Shown here: positions 47,707-58,425 of the stretch, one piece after another
Position numbering within the stretch: the stretch's first letter is position 1
How the letters are laid out: the number at the start of each line of letters is the position of its first letter
Program-made: the position numbers and the translations under genes
The notes under the pieces: generated by a model
Told to the model about the DNA's origin: nothing
The model's input: only the letters and a program-made list of their open reading frames with translations
The model's database searches: none
DNA from: Mangifera indica
Taxonomy: Eukaryota; Streptophyta; Magnoliopsida; Sapindales; Anacardiaceae
Assembly: GCF_011075055.1 (NCBI RefSeq)
Contig: NW_025401109.1
Coordinates: 310,001-374,000, forward strand
Direction: 5' to 3'
DNA: 64,000 nucleotides

Positions 47707-49350
47707 TGTTGAATCTTAATGTTTTGATGATGATAAAAATCTAAATTTAATTTACTAATACATCTAAAGAATGTTGAAATGCATTACAAGATGGATAAAA
47801 TGTGAAATTTGTAGATAAATCTGAATCAAGAAAATATTGGTGAAAATTGGTCTTACCTACCCATGACTAAACTATGACCTAATCATGCATCAATTGTTCA
47901 ATCTTTGGAAATCAAATGATATAGTTCAACAATGAACCAAATTAAATATTAATGTTTTTAAATGTTAATTAGTTGACCCAAATCAACTAATATTAATTAT
48001 TTTTAACCTTAAACATTAAATGTCCCAGTTGGGACATTTGAAAATTATCCCGCCCATGACATTTCTCCTCATATATTGTTGCCAAGTGTCACTTCTAACG
48101 AATGTCTTGTCGTCATGTGTCCAAGAAAGCTTCAAATTCATTGTTAATTGCTATGTGTCTAATTCCATTAAATGTCCCAGCTGAGCCATTTGAAAACCTT
48201 CCCAACCATGACAATTTTTCCTCTGAATTGCTGTCAAATGTCGTCTCCCAATTGTTTAAAGCGTCACTGTCATGTGTCCACATATTTATTGTCCTATCAG
48301 TCCATGTTGAAAATTATCCCAATCGTGATATAGAATTTAGTATAAGTGTGACATGTGTAAAGTTTGTCCTTCCTATGCAGTTTTTCAAAACTTTCCAGTC
48401 GTGTCGTTCTTAAAATCAAACCTGTACTTCAATCGTGCGTAAGCCAACATATACCTGTTCAAGCTTCTTGATTGTCTTTTAAACACAAAAATAAAGCAAG
48501 CCACCTGTGAAACGATTTTGTCACCCATGTTAAAAGTTATCCACTAAAGCATTTAAACCTATCTGTTGAACTCGATCAAAGTCCTTTTTCTTTACCAAAT
48601 GTTTTTAGACGATTGTCGATGGAAACTCAACCTGACAAAAACTCAACCCAATGGAAATCAAATGGCTTTATAAATTGGTTTCAAATTGAAAAGCAAGAGG
48701 GACGAGAAAAAGAGAAGAAAGATCAAAAGAAGTCAAAAAGAAAAAGAAAAACAAATTATTACTCTAATTTCTCTGTAACTCTCGTTGAGTTTCAAACTTT
48801 TATTCATTGAGAGTTCTAGGCACTTAAACTTGTATTTACAGCCTTAAAGAGGCATTAATACTTTCATATCATGTAATTAAACATTGTGGGTGCAATCTCG
48901 TATTAACTAGTGGAATGAGTGAAATCTCGAATATATTACCTATAGAAAATTTTTTAAGAGATAGTGAAACTCCAAGGCAGTTTACTTGGAGAAGTTGACA
49001 TATGAGGCTTGCAAGAGAAAGCTCTGAGCCACTCTAAATGAATATTTCTACAACTCTATCTCTTTAAATATTATCTGTTATTATTGATATTTATTGTTAT
49101 TCATTGTTGTAGTTAATATTATCATTTATAGTTGTTGTTATTATTTATTTCAACTTGTTATTTGTCTCTACTGCTGTTGTTATTTATTTCTGCTTTAAAG
49201 TTTATTACTGTTGAATTTATTATTGGTGTTTCGGTTGTGTGGTTTGTAAAGTTTGCTCTAGAATTCATTACAGTGTATCATTTAATTTTTTGTTAAGAAC
49301 CTATTCACCCCCATCTAGGTTCATATTAGCCATTATAAGAGTGTTTAACA
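47707..49350. mobile_element. Solo LTR, about 1.64 kb
   Basis: Runs from TGTTGAATCTTAATG to GTGTTTAACA (TGTT...AACA ends), interrupting copy a of the tandem repeat. The flanks are gctta (47702-47706) and actta (49351-49355), a 5-bp duplication with one mismatch. The beginning (gttttgatgatgataaa) and the end (cctattcacccccatctagg) are wordings I know from long LTRs of SIRE-type copia elements. No internal coding region is present. Confidence 0.65.
48017..48340. repeat. 152-bp tandem duplication inside the solo LTR
   Basis: Copy 1 at 48017-48168 and copy 2 at 48169-48320 both begin taaatgtcccag; a partial third copy follows (gaaaattatcccaatcgtga). Each starts with a short hairpin, tcccagttggga in the first copy. 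Such duplicated boxes are common in LTR U3 regions and may be transcriptional elements. Confidence 0.7.
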
Positions 49351-50261
49351 ACTTATAAGCACAATGTCCCCTTTTTGGACAATCACACATGGTCATGTAT
49401 CTCATACCACAAGGCCATGTATGACTCTTCGTAGATGAATGCACCAAAACCACAAAATAACTTGTTTTATATAAAAGATATATAGGCATGTAGGGTACCC
49501 TACACAACTTTGTATCATAATTTGAAAATTGTAGACTTATTGATTTTAGTTATTTTCGATCCATTTTCAACAATCCATACATATCAATATACAAAAAGTG
49601 TCTCTAAACATCCTAAACATATTTTATCAATCAAACATACACATAAATCGCCTAGTATCATGAATTTGAACTGAAATTATCTTTAACCTCTAAGTATCAT
49701 TCAATAACATACTCATGGTAATAACAAACTAATTCAACATCATGTAAACATATCAAAACACCAAATGATCATCATGCCATCATGAAATTGTTAAAAAATT
49801 GTAGCTTTGATTGCAAGCTTTTAAACTCATTTAAAAATATGTTTGATTAACTAAGAGAAAGAGAGACCAACTTACTTGTCTTTCATAAAATGCAATTTCT
49901 TCACATGGCTACTGTCTTTCTCAACAATTGACGACAACTTCTTGTGACCAAAACCTTTCTCTCTCTCTACTCTCTCTTTTGGTATGCGACTAGGTGGGTA
50001 AAAATATTGAAAATTAGGTTAATGCCCCTATTTTTGCCTGTCGATCATGATTCATGGGCGTGTAAGCAATATACATAGGTGTATGTTATGTCATAAAAAT
50101 ATGGCATTATCCGATTTTGCTATGATTCTGATCTTATCTCAAATTCAAACTTTGCTAACTATCTAAGGCCATGTATATCAACATACATAGGCGTGCATCC
50201 CTTTAAGAACTTATTAATAAACTTAATTAAATGTAAGGGAAAAGGCTAAAATACCCTTGCC

Positions 50262-51340
50262 CATAGTCTAAAGGTATAATGATCTTTTTCTATCTCTTAG
50301 TACTTACACAGATATGTATGGAAGACACACCTCCGTGTTCTTTTCTTTCAACCCACATGGGCGTGCTATCTTGGATGCACCCCCGTGTGCTAGTCATCAC
50401 CCAAACACGGGTGTGTCAATACATAAGCATGGCATCACCTTTTAGGAAAATCACACACAATCATGTGTCTTATATCACATGACCATATATGGCTTTCTAT
50501 AGACGAAAACGCTAAAACCATGAAATTCCTTATATTATACAAGAGATACACGGGTATGTAAGATGCCTTACATGACTGTGTATCACAATTTGAAGATCGC
50601 AGACTGTTAATTTCAACTATTTTTGATCTATTCCCAACAATCCATACACACATAGAAAGAGTGTTTAAACATCATAAACACATCTTATCAATAAAACACA
50701 CACACAAATTGCCTAGTATCGTGAATCCAAACTGAAATTATCTCTAACTTCTAAATATCATTCAATAACATATTAATGGGAATAACAAACTAATTTAGCA
50801 TCATGTAAACATATCCAAGCATCAAATAATTATCATGTCATCATGAAATTGCTCAAAAATCATAGGTTTGATTGCAAGGTTTTGAACTCATTTAAAAACA
50901 TGCTTGATTATTCGAGAGAGAGAAAGAGAGACCAATTTACTTCTCTTCCATAAAATACACTTTCTTAACGTGGCTATCGTGTTTCCTAACGATCAATGAC
51001 TTCCTCCGGCAACCAAAACCCTTTTCTCTCTCTACTTTCTCTTTTGCTATATGATTGGGTGCATAAAAATAATGAAAATTAGGTTAACACCTTTTTTTTT
51101 TATTTTTGCTTGTCTACCATGACACACAAGTGTGTAGGCACTATACACGAGCATGTGTTGTGTTGGCCAAATATGACATCATCCAATTTTACTACGATTC
51201 TTATCTTATCTCAAATTCAAACTTTGTTGATTATGCACGACTATGTATGTCAACATAAGCATGTGTGCATCTCCTTGGGAACTCATTAAGAAATGTAATT
51301 AAATGCAAGGGAAAAGACTAAAATGTCTTTGGGCTTAGCT
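50262..51340. repeat. Tandem repeat, copy b
   Basis: Uninterrupted 1.08-kb copy, diverged from copy a by many substitutions and small indels. It ends tgtgagtgttacaaaa, where BBE-promoter-like sequence begins. Its short frames are not conserved in copy a. Confidence 0.65.
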
Positions 51341-51568
51341 GTGAGTGTTACAAAAATAAGAGTATTTTTATTTTAAAAATTAAAAAGGATAGAATTGTAA
51401 AAAAAAAAATCAAAATTATCTTATTAATCTTCTAATTCCTGATATGGAAATTGTACCTACTATATTACCATTGTTTTGAATTTCCTAATAAAAGGTACAT
51501 TGCCAAATAAAGCCTCCTCTTTATAGAGAAACAACAAGAGCCCATTATAGAGTATAATAAAGGGAAAG

Positions 51569-51722
51569 GGAAAATATCACAAATACTCCAAAACTTTAAT
51601 TCTTATCTTCTTTTCATCTTTTTCATGGCGAGCAACTTCATATTCCATTCATGAAAACTTCCTCTATAAAATTCTCAACCTTCCCATCCAAGCTCCCTTG
51701 CCATTTTCATCCCACAAAATGC
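51569..51722 (+). pseudogene. Truncated BBE-like 5' fragment
   Basis: Matches the first ~55 codons of the BBE pseudogene at 57705 onward, with frameshifts; for example 10 bp are missing near 51666. Recognisable pieces are the signal-peptide region through catggcgagcaacttc and the segment encoding IHENFL-type sequence. Just upstream (51390-51568) is a diverged copy of the promoter at 52080-52297, with a tttatag TATA-like box at 51520. The position of the start codon reads AGG instead of ATG. The homology stops at 51722, so only promoter plus signal peptide remain. Confidence 0.8.
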
Positions 51723-52079
51723 TATAGTTATTAGTATTATATGGTACATGATACGTATTTTATGATAATTTATAATATAAATGAAAAATGATATGTATCA
51801 TAAAGTATATCAAATTAATACAATACAGTGAATATATTATACGATACGATATATATCAATACACATTTTTAGAGAAAATAATGATGTAGTAAGGGTGTAT
51901 ATGACAAATTTTAAAATTTTAAGAGTATTTGTGATATTTTTCAAAATAATAATGTGTCAATTTTAATTTTTTAGATTTTCGATACACGATATGATACACA
52001 ATTCAAATATCATAATATTCAGATATCATTTTACTTAAATATTATGTAATTATATTTAAATATTTTTATATTATTTATT
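51723..52079. other. AT-rich spacer between duplicated BBE promoters
   Basis: No gene. Contains repeated gatac / gtatc words (atgatacgtattttatgata, atgatatgtatcataaagta) that can form small hairpins. It separates the truncated fragment from the promoter of the next pseudogene. Confidence 0.5.
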
Positions 52080-52297
52080 ATATTAATTAAAAATAAAAGT
52101 ATTTTTGTTATAAAATTAACAATGATGGAATTATTTAAAAATAAAAAGATAAACTACTTTATTAATCTTCTAACTCCAGATATGGAAATAGTACTTACTA
52201 TAATAGAATTACCTAACAAAAGATTCATTGCCAAATAAAGCCACCTCTTTATAAAGAAACAACAAGAGCCCTTTCTAGAATACAATATCGAGAGATG
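52080..52297 (+). promoter_or_regulatory. Promoter and start codon of the plus-strand BBE pseudogene, now separated from it
   Basis: Matches 51390-51568. It has a TATAAA box at 52250-52255 and an ATG at 52295-52297, 39 nt apart; the intact genes have 41 and 44 nt. The ATG is followed at once by gaaaa (52298-52302), the left target duplication of the copia element. The frame resumes after the right duplication at 57705-57709. Confidence 0.75.
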
Positions 52298-52302
52298 GAA
52301 AA

Positions 52303-52586
52303 TGCCAAAATTATGAGTGAGCAGAGATGATTCAATCAAGGATTGATCAGAGAGCTCAAGAATAAGTGAAGAAAGAAATTGTATATTGGTATGTCTTTTA
52401 CAAATTACAAAGCATGATTTTATATTGTAAAATAGACCTATCTAAGGAAATAAAATCAATCAAATAAAGACTATACAAAATAAGTTTTATCTAAGTATGG
52501 AATAGCAAGATTAGTGTGTATCAACGATTAATTTGCTTTCCAATAATTTTGATTCCTATCCAATGATTCTAATTTTCTTTCCAATA
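52303..52586 (-). repeat. Left LTR (element 3' LTR)
   Basis: 284 bp, shorter than the right LTR because it lacks the extra gctttcca/attctgatt repeat units near the end. Otherwise closely similar over its length. Confidence 0.9.
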
Positions 52587-55500
52587 CTCCCTCTCAAGCT
52601 TGTGGTTTATAAATATCATAAACCCCAAGCTTGTTCAAGAGGTAAAAGTGTTGTTTGGAACTTAACGGCTTAGTGAAAATATCTTCTGGTTATTCTGTTG
52701 TTCGGATGTGGTATGGCTTTATGATTCCCTCTTGAATTTTGTCTCTGACAAAATGGCAGTCAATTTCAATGTGCTTGGTTCTTTCATGGAAAATTGGATT
52801 TGCTGAGATATCATTTGCTGCCTTATTATCACAAAAAAAAAAAACTTATCGATTCAGTGGTTTCGATTCCAAGGTCCTTTAGTAGACCACGAACCCATAT
52901 AATCTCGTATGTGGTTTTGGCCATAGCCTTGTATTCTACTTCTACTGAAGAAAGAGATACAGTGGATTGCTTTTTTATCTTCCATGAGATAAGTGAATCT
53001 CCCAATTTTAGACAAAAACCTGTGAGTGATCTCCTAGTCATAGGACATGTCCCTCAATCAGAATCACAATAAGCTGTCACTTTTAAGTCCTTCTTTCATG
53101 GAAGTAATAGTTCTAGGCCTGGACATCCTTTAAGATATTTGATAACCCTGAGAGCAGCATCCATATGGGATTGCTTTGGCGCATGCATAAATTGACTAAG
53201 TATCTAAACAACATAACTTATGTCTGGACGAGTCATAGTGAGATAAATAAGACGTCCGACCAGACGTTGGTACTGAAAATGATCTTGTAAAAATGGATCC
53301 TCTTCTAAAGGTTGTTGATCATGCTCTCTACTAATAAGTTTGGTATTCTACTCTATTGGGGTTATACTTGGTCTACATGTCGTAAGCCCCACGTCTGATA
53401 TGAGTTCCAAGGCATATTTCCTTTGACTCAGAGAGATACCCTATGGTGATCTTGTAATCTCAATTCCCAGGAAATATTTTGGTTGCCCTAGATCTTTAAT
53501 TCTGAATGCTTTGTTCAAGTGATGCTTTAAGGATTCGATGGTTGTGATATCATTCCCAGTAATAAGGATATCGTCTACATAGACAATAAGGCATACAAAT
53601 GATTTTCCTTGCCTTTTTGTGAAAAGCGCATAATCATGTTTTGATTGGCAAAAACCCAGAGAGATCAATGCTTCTGTGATTTTAGCATTCCATTGTCAAG
53701 AAGCCTATTTCAAGCCATATAGGGATTTTCGTAAGCGACATACCAATATCTCCCCTTGTCTGTGAATGCTAGGTGGAACTTCCATGTAAATTTTTTCATC
53801 TATATCACCATGAAGGAATGCATTATGGACGTCCATCTGGTGTAAAGTCCAATCATAAGAGGCAGCAACAACTAAGAGTGTGCGAACTGTGATATGTTTG
53901 GCAATAGGAGAGAACATCTCTTGATAATTGAGTCCTTCTCGCTGGGTGAATCCTTTAGCTACCAATCAAGCTTTGTAGTGCTCGATTGATCCATTTGCAC
54001 AGTACTTGATTTTAAAAACCCATTTGCATCCTATAAGTTGTCTGTGTAGTGGTCGTGGAACAAGTTCCCAAGTTTGATTAAGGGACAAGGCTTGGAGCTC
54101 ATCGACCATAGCTTGTCACTAATGAGGAGACTGAACAGCCTCAGAGTATGTCTCAGGCTCACGGTGCTTAGAAATATGGCTAATATAAACTTTGTGTGCA
54201 AAAGAAAGTCTGTCATAACTGACAAATTAAGAAATACAGTGTGGTTTTACAGACTCAGAGGAGGTCATGCTGACATAATCTGTACTCCAAATTAGTGGTT
54301 TGATTGTTCAAATAGATCGCCTAACTTGAGGTGTTGTAGTTAGAACAATTGTTGTGGGCTCAGAAGCAGGAACTATTGAAAGCGAATCAGATTCCACTAT
54401 AGAGGCAGGTTTAGTGAAAGAAGAGTCAGGGAATATATTTATAGCTAGGATAATGGCATATTTTGAGGAACCAAGAGGAGTGTCATCTACCATGACTGAA
54501 GGCTGAGAAGATAGAACTGTATCTAAAGCCATATTAGAAAAGGAAAAAATGTCTTCATGAAATATGACATCTCTACTAATGAAAAATCTGTTTCCCTCAA
54601 TGTCATACAAACGATACCCCTTTTGTAATATAGGGTAACCCATAAAGACACAACGTGTTGCTCTAGTATCAAATTTGTCTAAATGTTGTAGTTTTGTGGC
54701 ATAGCAAAGACACCCAAATACCCTTAAATGTTGGATGGTTGGTGATTTGCCAAACAGAAGTTCAAAAGGTGTTTTACCACCTAAGACTTTTATGGGCATT
54801 CTATTTATCAGATAGGTTGTCGTGACCACACAATCGCCCCAAAAATGAGAAGGAATATGAGCTTGGTGTTTCAGGGCACGAGCTACTTCTAAAAGATGTT
54901 TGTGCTTTCGTTCTACAACACCATTTTTTTAAGGTGTGTAAGAACAAGAGCTTCCATGAAGTATGCTGTGGAAGTCTAGGAAGGATGTGGTGAGGTGATT
55001 AAAGAAGTCTCGAGCATTATCTGTGCAAATGCATCGAATTTTGGTTTGGAATTGTGTTTGAACCATAGTCACAAATTGTAAGAGGTAAGAGTGTGTTTGG
55101 GCTTTAGAGTTCATGAGATAAAGCCACATAGCCCGAGAAAATCATCTACTATGGTAAGAAAATATTTGGAACCATCATAGTTAGGTGTGTTGTAGGGACC
55201 CCAAACATCCATGTGTACTAAATCAAATATTTTGGTGGTAGTAGATGTACTATACAGGAATTTGGTGCAAGACTGTTTTACAAGGGGACAAATGGGATAA
55301 GTAGGATATGGAATAGTATTACTGTGACCTAATCTTTGGTGAGAAATAAATGAGGTTTTATTTGTATTAAAAAATGAAGATGGAAAAGTAATACAAACTT
55401 TATTGGATAACATTAAATTTGTAGTAATTGGTGTCTAGTAATATAACTCATGTTGTAGTTTACCCAAGCCCATCAGATTCTTAGTTAAATGGTCCTGAAA

Positions 55501-57328
55501 GGTACACAAAGTAGGGAAAAAGGTTAGGGTACAATTATTGTCTGCACAAATTTTGGATACGAAGATAAGGTTAAAATGGAATGTAGGAATGCATAAGGTA
55601 TTCTTGAGTATAAGGCTGCCTAATTGAACATCTCTTATTTGTGTGGCATGAATTGTGGTCCCATTCAATAATTTGACAGTTGTAGGTGATGATAAATGTT
55701 TTTTATTGGTGTAGAGGTTAGAGGAGCATATAATGTGGTCATTAGCCCTTGAATCTATAATCCAAACATTTGCAGAAATAAAAGCATTAAGGCATAAAGT
55801 AGTACCTGCATATGAGGCGGAAGCATCGTTGCCTTTTGAAAATTGGCGTAACAATTGAACCAGCTGGTTGTATTGATCAGAGGTGAGATTGGATTGTTTG
55901 GAGCTGAAGTTACTTGGTTTGTTGTGGACCTTTCTGGCTTGAATTTATTGAACCCAGGGTGACCATGTAATTTCCAGCATATGTCAATAGTATGATTGCG
56001 CCGCTTATAGTGATCATAGTATAACTTGCCTTTTTGTTTAGGACACATTTTGTGATTCCTTAAATGTATCTGGGTTGTTTACCTTTTCATATAAAGGGAA
56101 AAAATTTGCATGCCCTAGGTCATTTGAGCTACCTTCACCATGTTTCCTCTGTTTTGATACGTTGAATGTGTCGTTGTACCAGTCTCTTCTTGTCCTATAC
56201 TTCGCTGACTTTCGTCTTGGATGGCAAGTTGAAAGACTCGTTGGAGTAAAGGTGGTTCGACAGTAGTAAGTACTTGGGTTCTAAATGCCATAAAACTTTC
56301 ATTCAATCCCATCAGAAATCACGTCAGCTTCACTGAATCTATCGTAACGTTTCTGGTGGAGCCACAATCAATTCCTCGATGACATCGAGTTCATTCCACA
56401 CTGCGGAGAGCTGATTGAAATATGAAGTCACTGACCGATTTCCTTGTTTGATTCCAGCAAGGTTTTGTCTTATTGTATATATTTTTGCAAAGTCCAGTGT
56501 GTCATACATGTCCTTGATATATGCCCATAGTTCTCCGGCGTCTTTTGTAAGTGGAAGTCCAACAGCTACTTCTACAGATATACTATTGCTAATTCATGCT
56601 CTCACCAAAGTATTGCATCGAGTTCAAAAGCGCATAAGATTAAGTTCAGATGGTATGAGAATAGTGTCATCAATGAACCCAATTTTGTCTTTTGTAATTA
56701 AGGCTCGTCTGAAATCTCTTGCCAATTAAGTATAGTTTTTGACTCTAGTCAGTGTTTGTTTGACTAACACAAATTCTGGTCCATCTGAAGGAGGAGCATA
56801 TAACATATCTCTAGGTTCTGGCTTATTTTTGTTTGTGGGAATGATATGGAACGTCTGCTGGGATGCATGATTTGGTTCAGAACCTTGCAGCATTTCAGAA
56901 TCTTGTGTAGGTGATGAGGGTCTGCTTTGTGTGTTGCCAGGTGCTGTCATTTGTTCTATAGAAGAAATTAGAGCCAATCAATGTTTTTTCCTTTTCTGCA
57001 GATTATGGAGAAGTTGTAGACTGGAAAAAAAAACATAGCTAAATGTGTGGAGTTGGATGGCTTGTGGGACGATTGCTCTTCCTGCATGTGCCAACAAAAA
57101 TCTTCAACAGTTTCAAAGAAAGAGAGTATGAAAGTAGTCAATTTGCAAGTAATAATTTGCAACCGTAAAAATAAAAAGTACAGAGTTCAGTAGGCAGTTT
57201 TCCTGGAGAGCAAATGAGATGATGCCAGGATGGAATTTTAGGCAAAGAAAAGAAGGAGGAATGTAATACGACAGCAAAGAGATTGCTCCATGAAGGAGGA
57301 ATGATAGGAAGAGTGCTCGATTTTCAAA
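52587..57328 (-). pseudogene. Copia gag-pol, complete in order but inactivated
   Basis: Minus-strand order: an N-terminal gag leader (56977-56726) and a gag C-terminal piece (MGLNESFMAFRTQVLT, 56312). The zinc knuckle is worn (YYDHYKRRNHTIDICWKLHG, near 56000, first Cys lost). In protease the catalytic DSG is DSR (WIIDSRANDHI, near 55770). GAG-pre-integrase has SHQRLGHSN (near 55340) and integrase has LVHMDVWGPYN (near 55210). [20 protein letters not shown] is near 54800. Reverse transcriptase has LHQMDVHNAFLHGDIDEKIY (near 53860) and an intact YVDD (near 53590); RNase H has [13 protein letters not shown] (near 52960). Frame breaks and lost catalytic residues make it non-autonomous. Confidence 0.9.
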
Positions 57329-57343
57329 CCTGCTCTGATACCA
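57329..57343 (-). other. Primer-binding site of the copia element
   Basis: On the minus strand TGGTATCAGAGCAGG, directly abutting the LTR end. It complements the 3' end of plant initiator tRNA-Met, the usual copia primer. Confidence 0.9.
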
Positions 57344-57704
57344 TGCCAAAATTATGAGTGAGTAGAGATGATTCAATCAAGGATTGATTAGATAGCTCAA
57401 GAATAAGTGAAGAAAGAAATTGTATATTGGTATGTCTTTACAAATTACAAAGCATGATTTTATACTGTAAAATAGACTTATCTAAGGAAATAAAATCAAT
57501 AAAATAAAGATTATACAAAATAAGTTCTAAGTATGGAATAACAAGATTAGTGTGTATCAATGATTGATTTACTTTCCAATAATTCTAATTCCTATCCAAT
57601 GATTCTGATTTGCTTTTCAATAATTCTGATTGCTTTCTAATAATTCTGATTTGCTTTCCAATAATTCTGATTCCTATCCAATGATTCTGATTTGCTTTCC
57701 AATA
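57344..57704 (-). repeat. Right LTR (element 5' LTR), with repeat expansion
   Basis: 361 bp. Its last ~150 bp are a series of units of about 20-40 bp resembling ccaataattctgatttgctt. The left LTR has only two, so these were amplified after insertion or lost on the left. Confidence 0.88.
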
Positions 57705-58425
57705 GAAAAAATCACAAATACGCCAAAACTTTCATTCTTTTCAATAATTCTCATCCTCTTTTCATCTTTTTCATGGCGGGCAACTTCAGATTCTGTTCAT
57801 GAAAACTTCCTCCATTGTCTTCTCAATAATTCTCAGCCTTCCCATCCAATCTCCCCCGCCATTTTCACCCCACAAAACACCTTGTTTTCCTCCGTATGGC
57901 TATCCTACATCCAGAATCTTCGTTTCAACTCAACTTCAACTCTCAAACCTTTCCTTATCATCACTACACTGCATGAATCCCACGTCCAGGTTGCAGTCAT
58001 TTGTGCCTGGAAACATGGCCTGCAAATGAAAATCAGAAGCGACAGCCATGACTTCAAGGGCTTATCTTATATCTCTGCAGTCCCTTTCTTCGTCCTTGAC
58101 ATGTTTAATCTTCACGCCATTGATGTTGACATTGAAAACAACAGTGCCTGGGTTCAGACGGGGGCAATTCTTGGAAAAGTTTATTTTAAAATTGTGGAGA
58201 AAAGTAAAACTTATGGCTTCCTGGATGGGGTTTGTCCCAGCGTTAGTGTTGGTGGACACATTGGTGGAACAGGATATAGCAATATGATGAGAAAATACGG
58301 GCTCACTGTCGATAATATCCTCGATGCAAGGCTTGTTGATGCTCATAGGAGGCTTCCGGATAGAAAATCCATGGGGGAGGATTCATTTTGAGGTATTAGA
58401 GGTTTCGGAGGAGCTAGTTTCGGAG

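Larger units (their letters stand above)
47546..50250. repeat. Tandem repeat, copy a (split by a solo LTR)
   Basis: 47546-47706 plus 49351-50250 together match 50262-51340 (copy b) along their length. Shared landmarks are tatggaagacacacct, gatggctactgtctttc-like and catgtatatcaacata-like runs. It contains many CACACGGG / CATGTGT palindrome-like words, common in LTRs of some plant Ty3/gypsy elements. The two copies could be adjacent LTRs, but no internal region remains. Confidence 0.65.
52303..57704 (-). mobile_element. Full-length Ty1/copia retrotransposon, 5.4 kb
   Basis: LTRs at 52303-52586 and 57344-57704 flank a minus-strand internal region. The 5-bp repeat gaaaa lies at 52298-52302 and 57705-57709. 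Both LTRs begin TGCCAAAATTATGAG and end CCAATA on the plus strand. The primer-binding site next to the right LTR (minus strand TGGTATCAGAGC, 57329-57343) fits initiator tRNA-Met. A polypurine-tract complement follows the left LTR at 52587-52605. The element sits directly behind a BBE start codon. Confidence 0.93.

Noticed and set aside
48102..48413. 103-residue frame
   Set aside because: Lies in the tandem duplication inside a solo LTR and has no recognised domain.
57630..57730. N-terminal extension of the 253-codon BBE frame
   Set aside because: These codons come from the end of the copia LTR (repeated ttctgattt units). The real start codon is at 52295 beyond the element.
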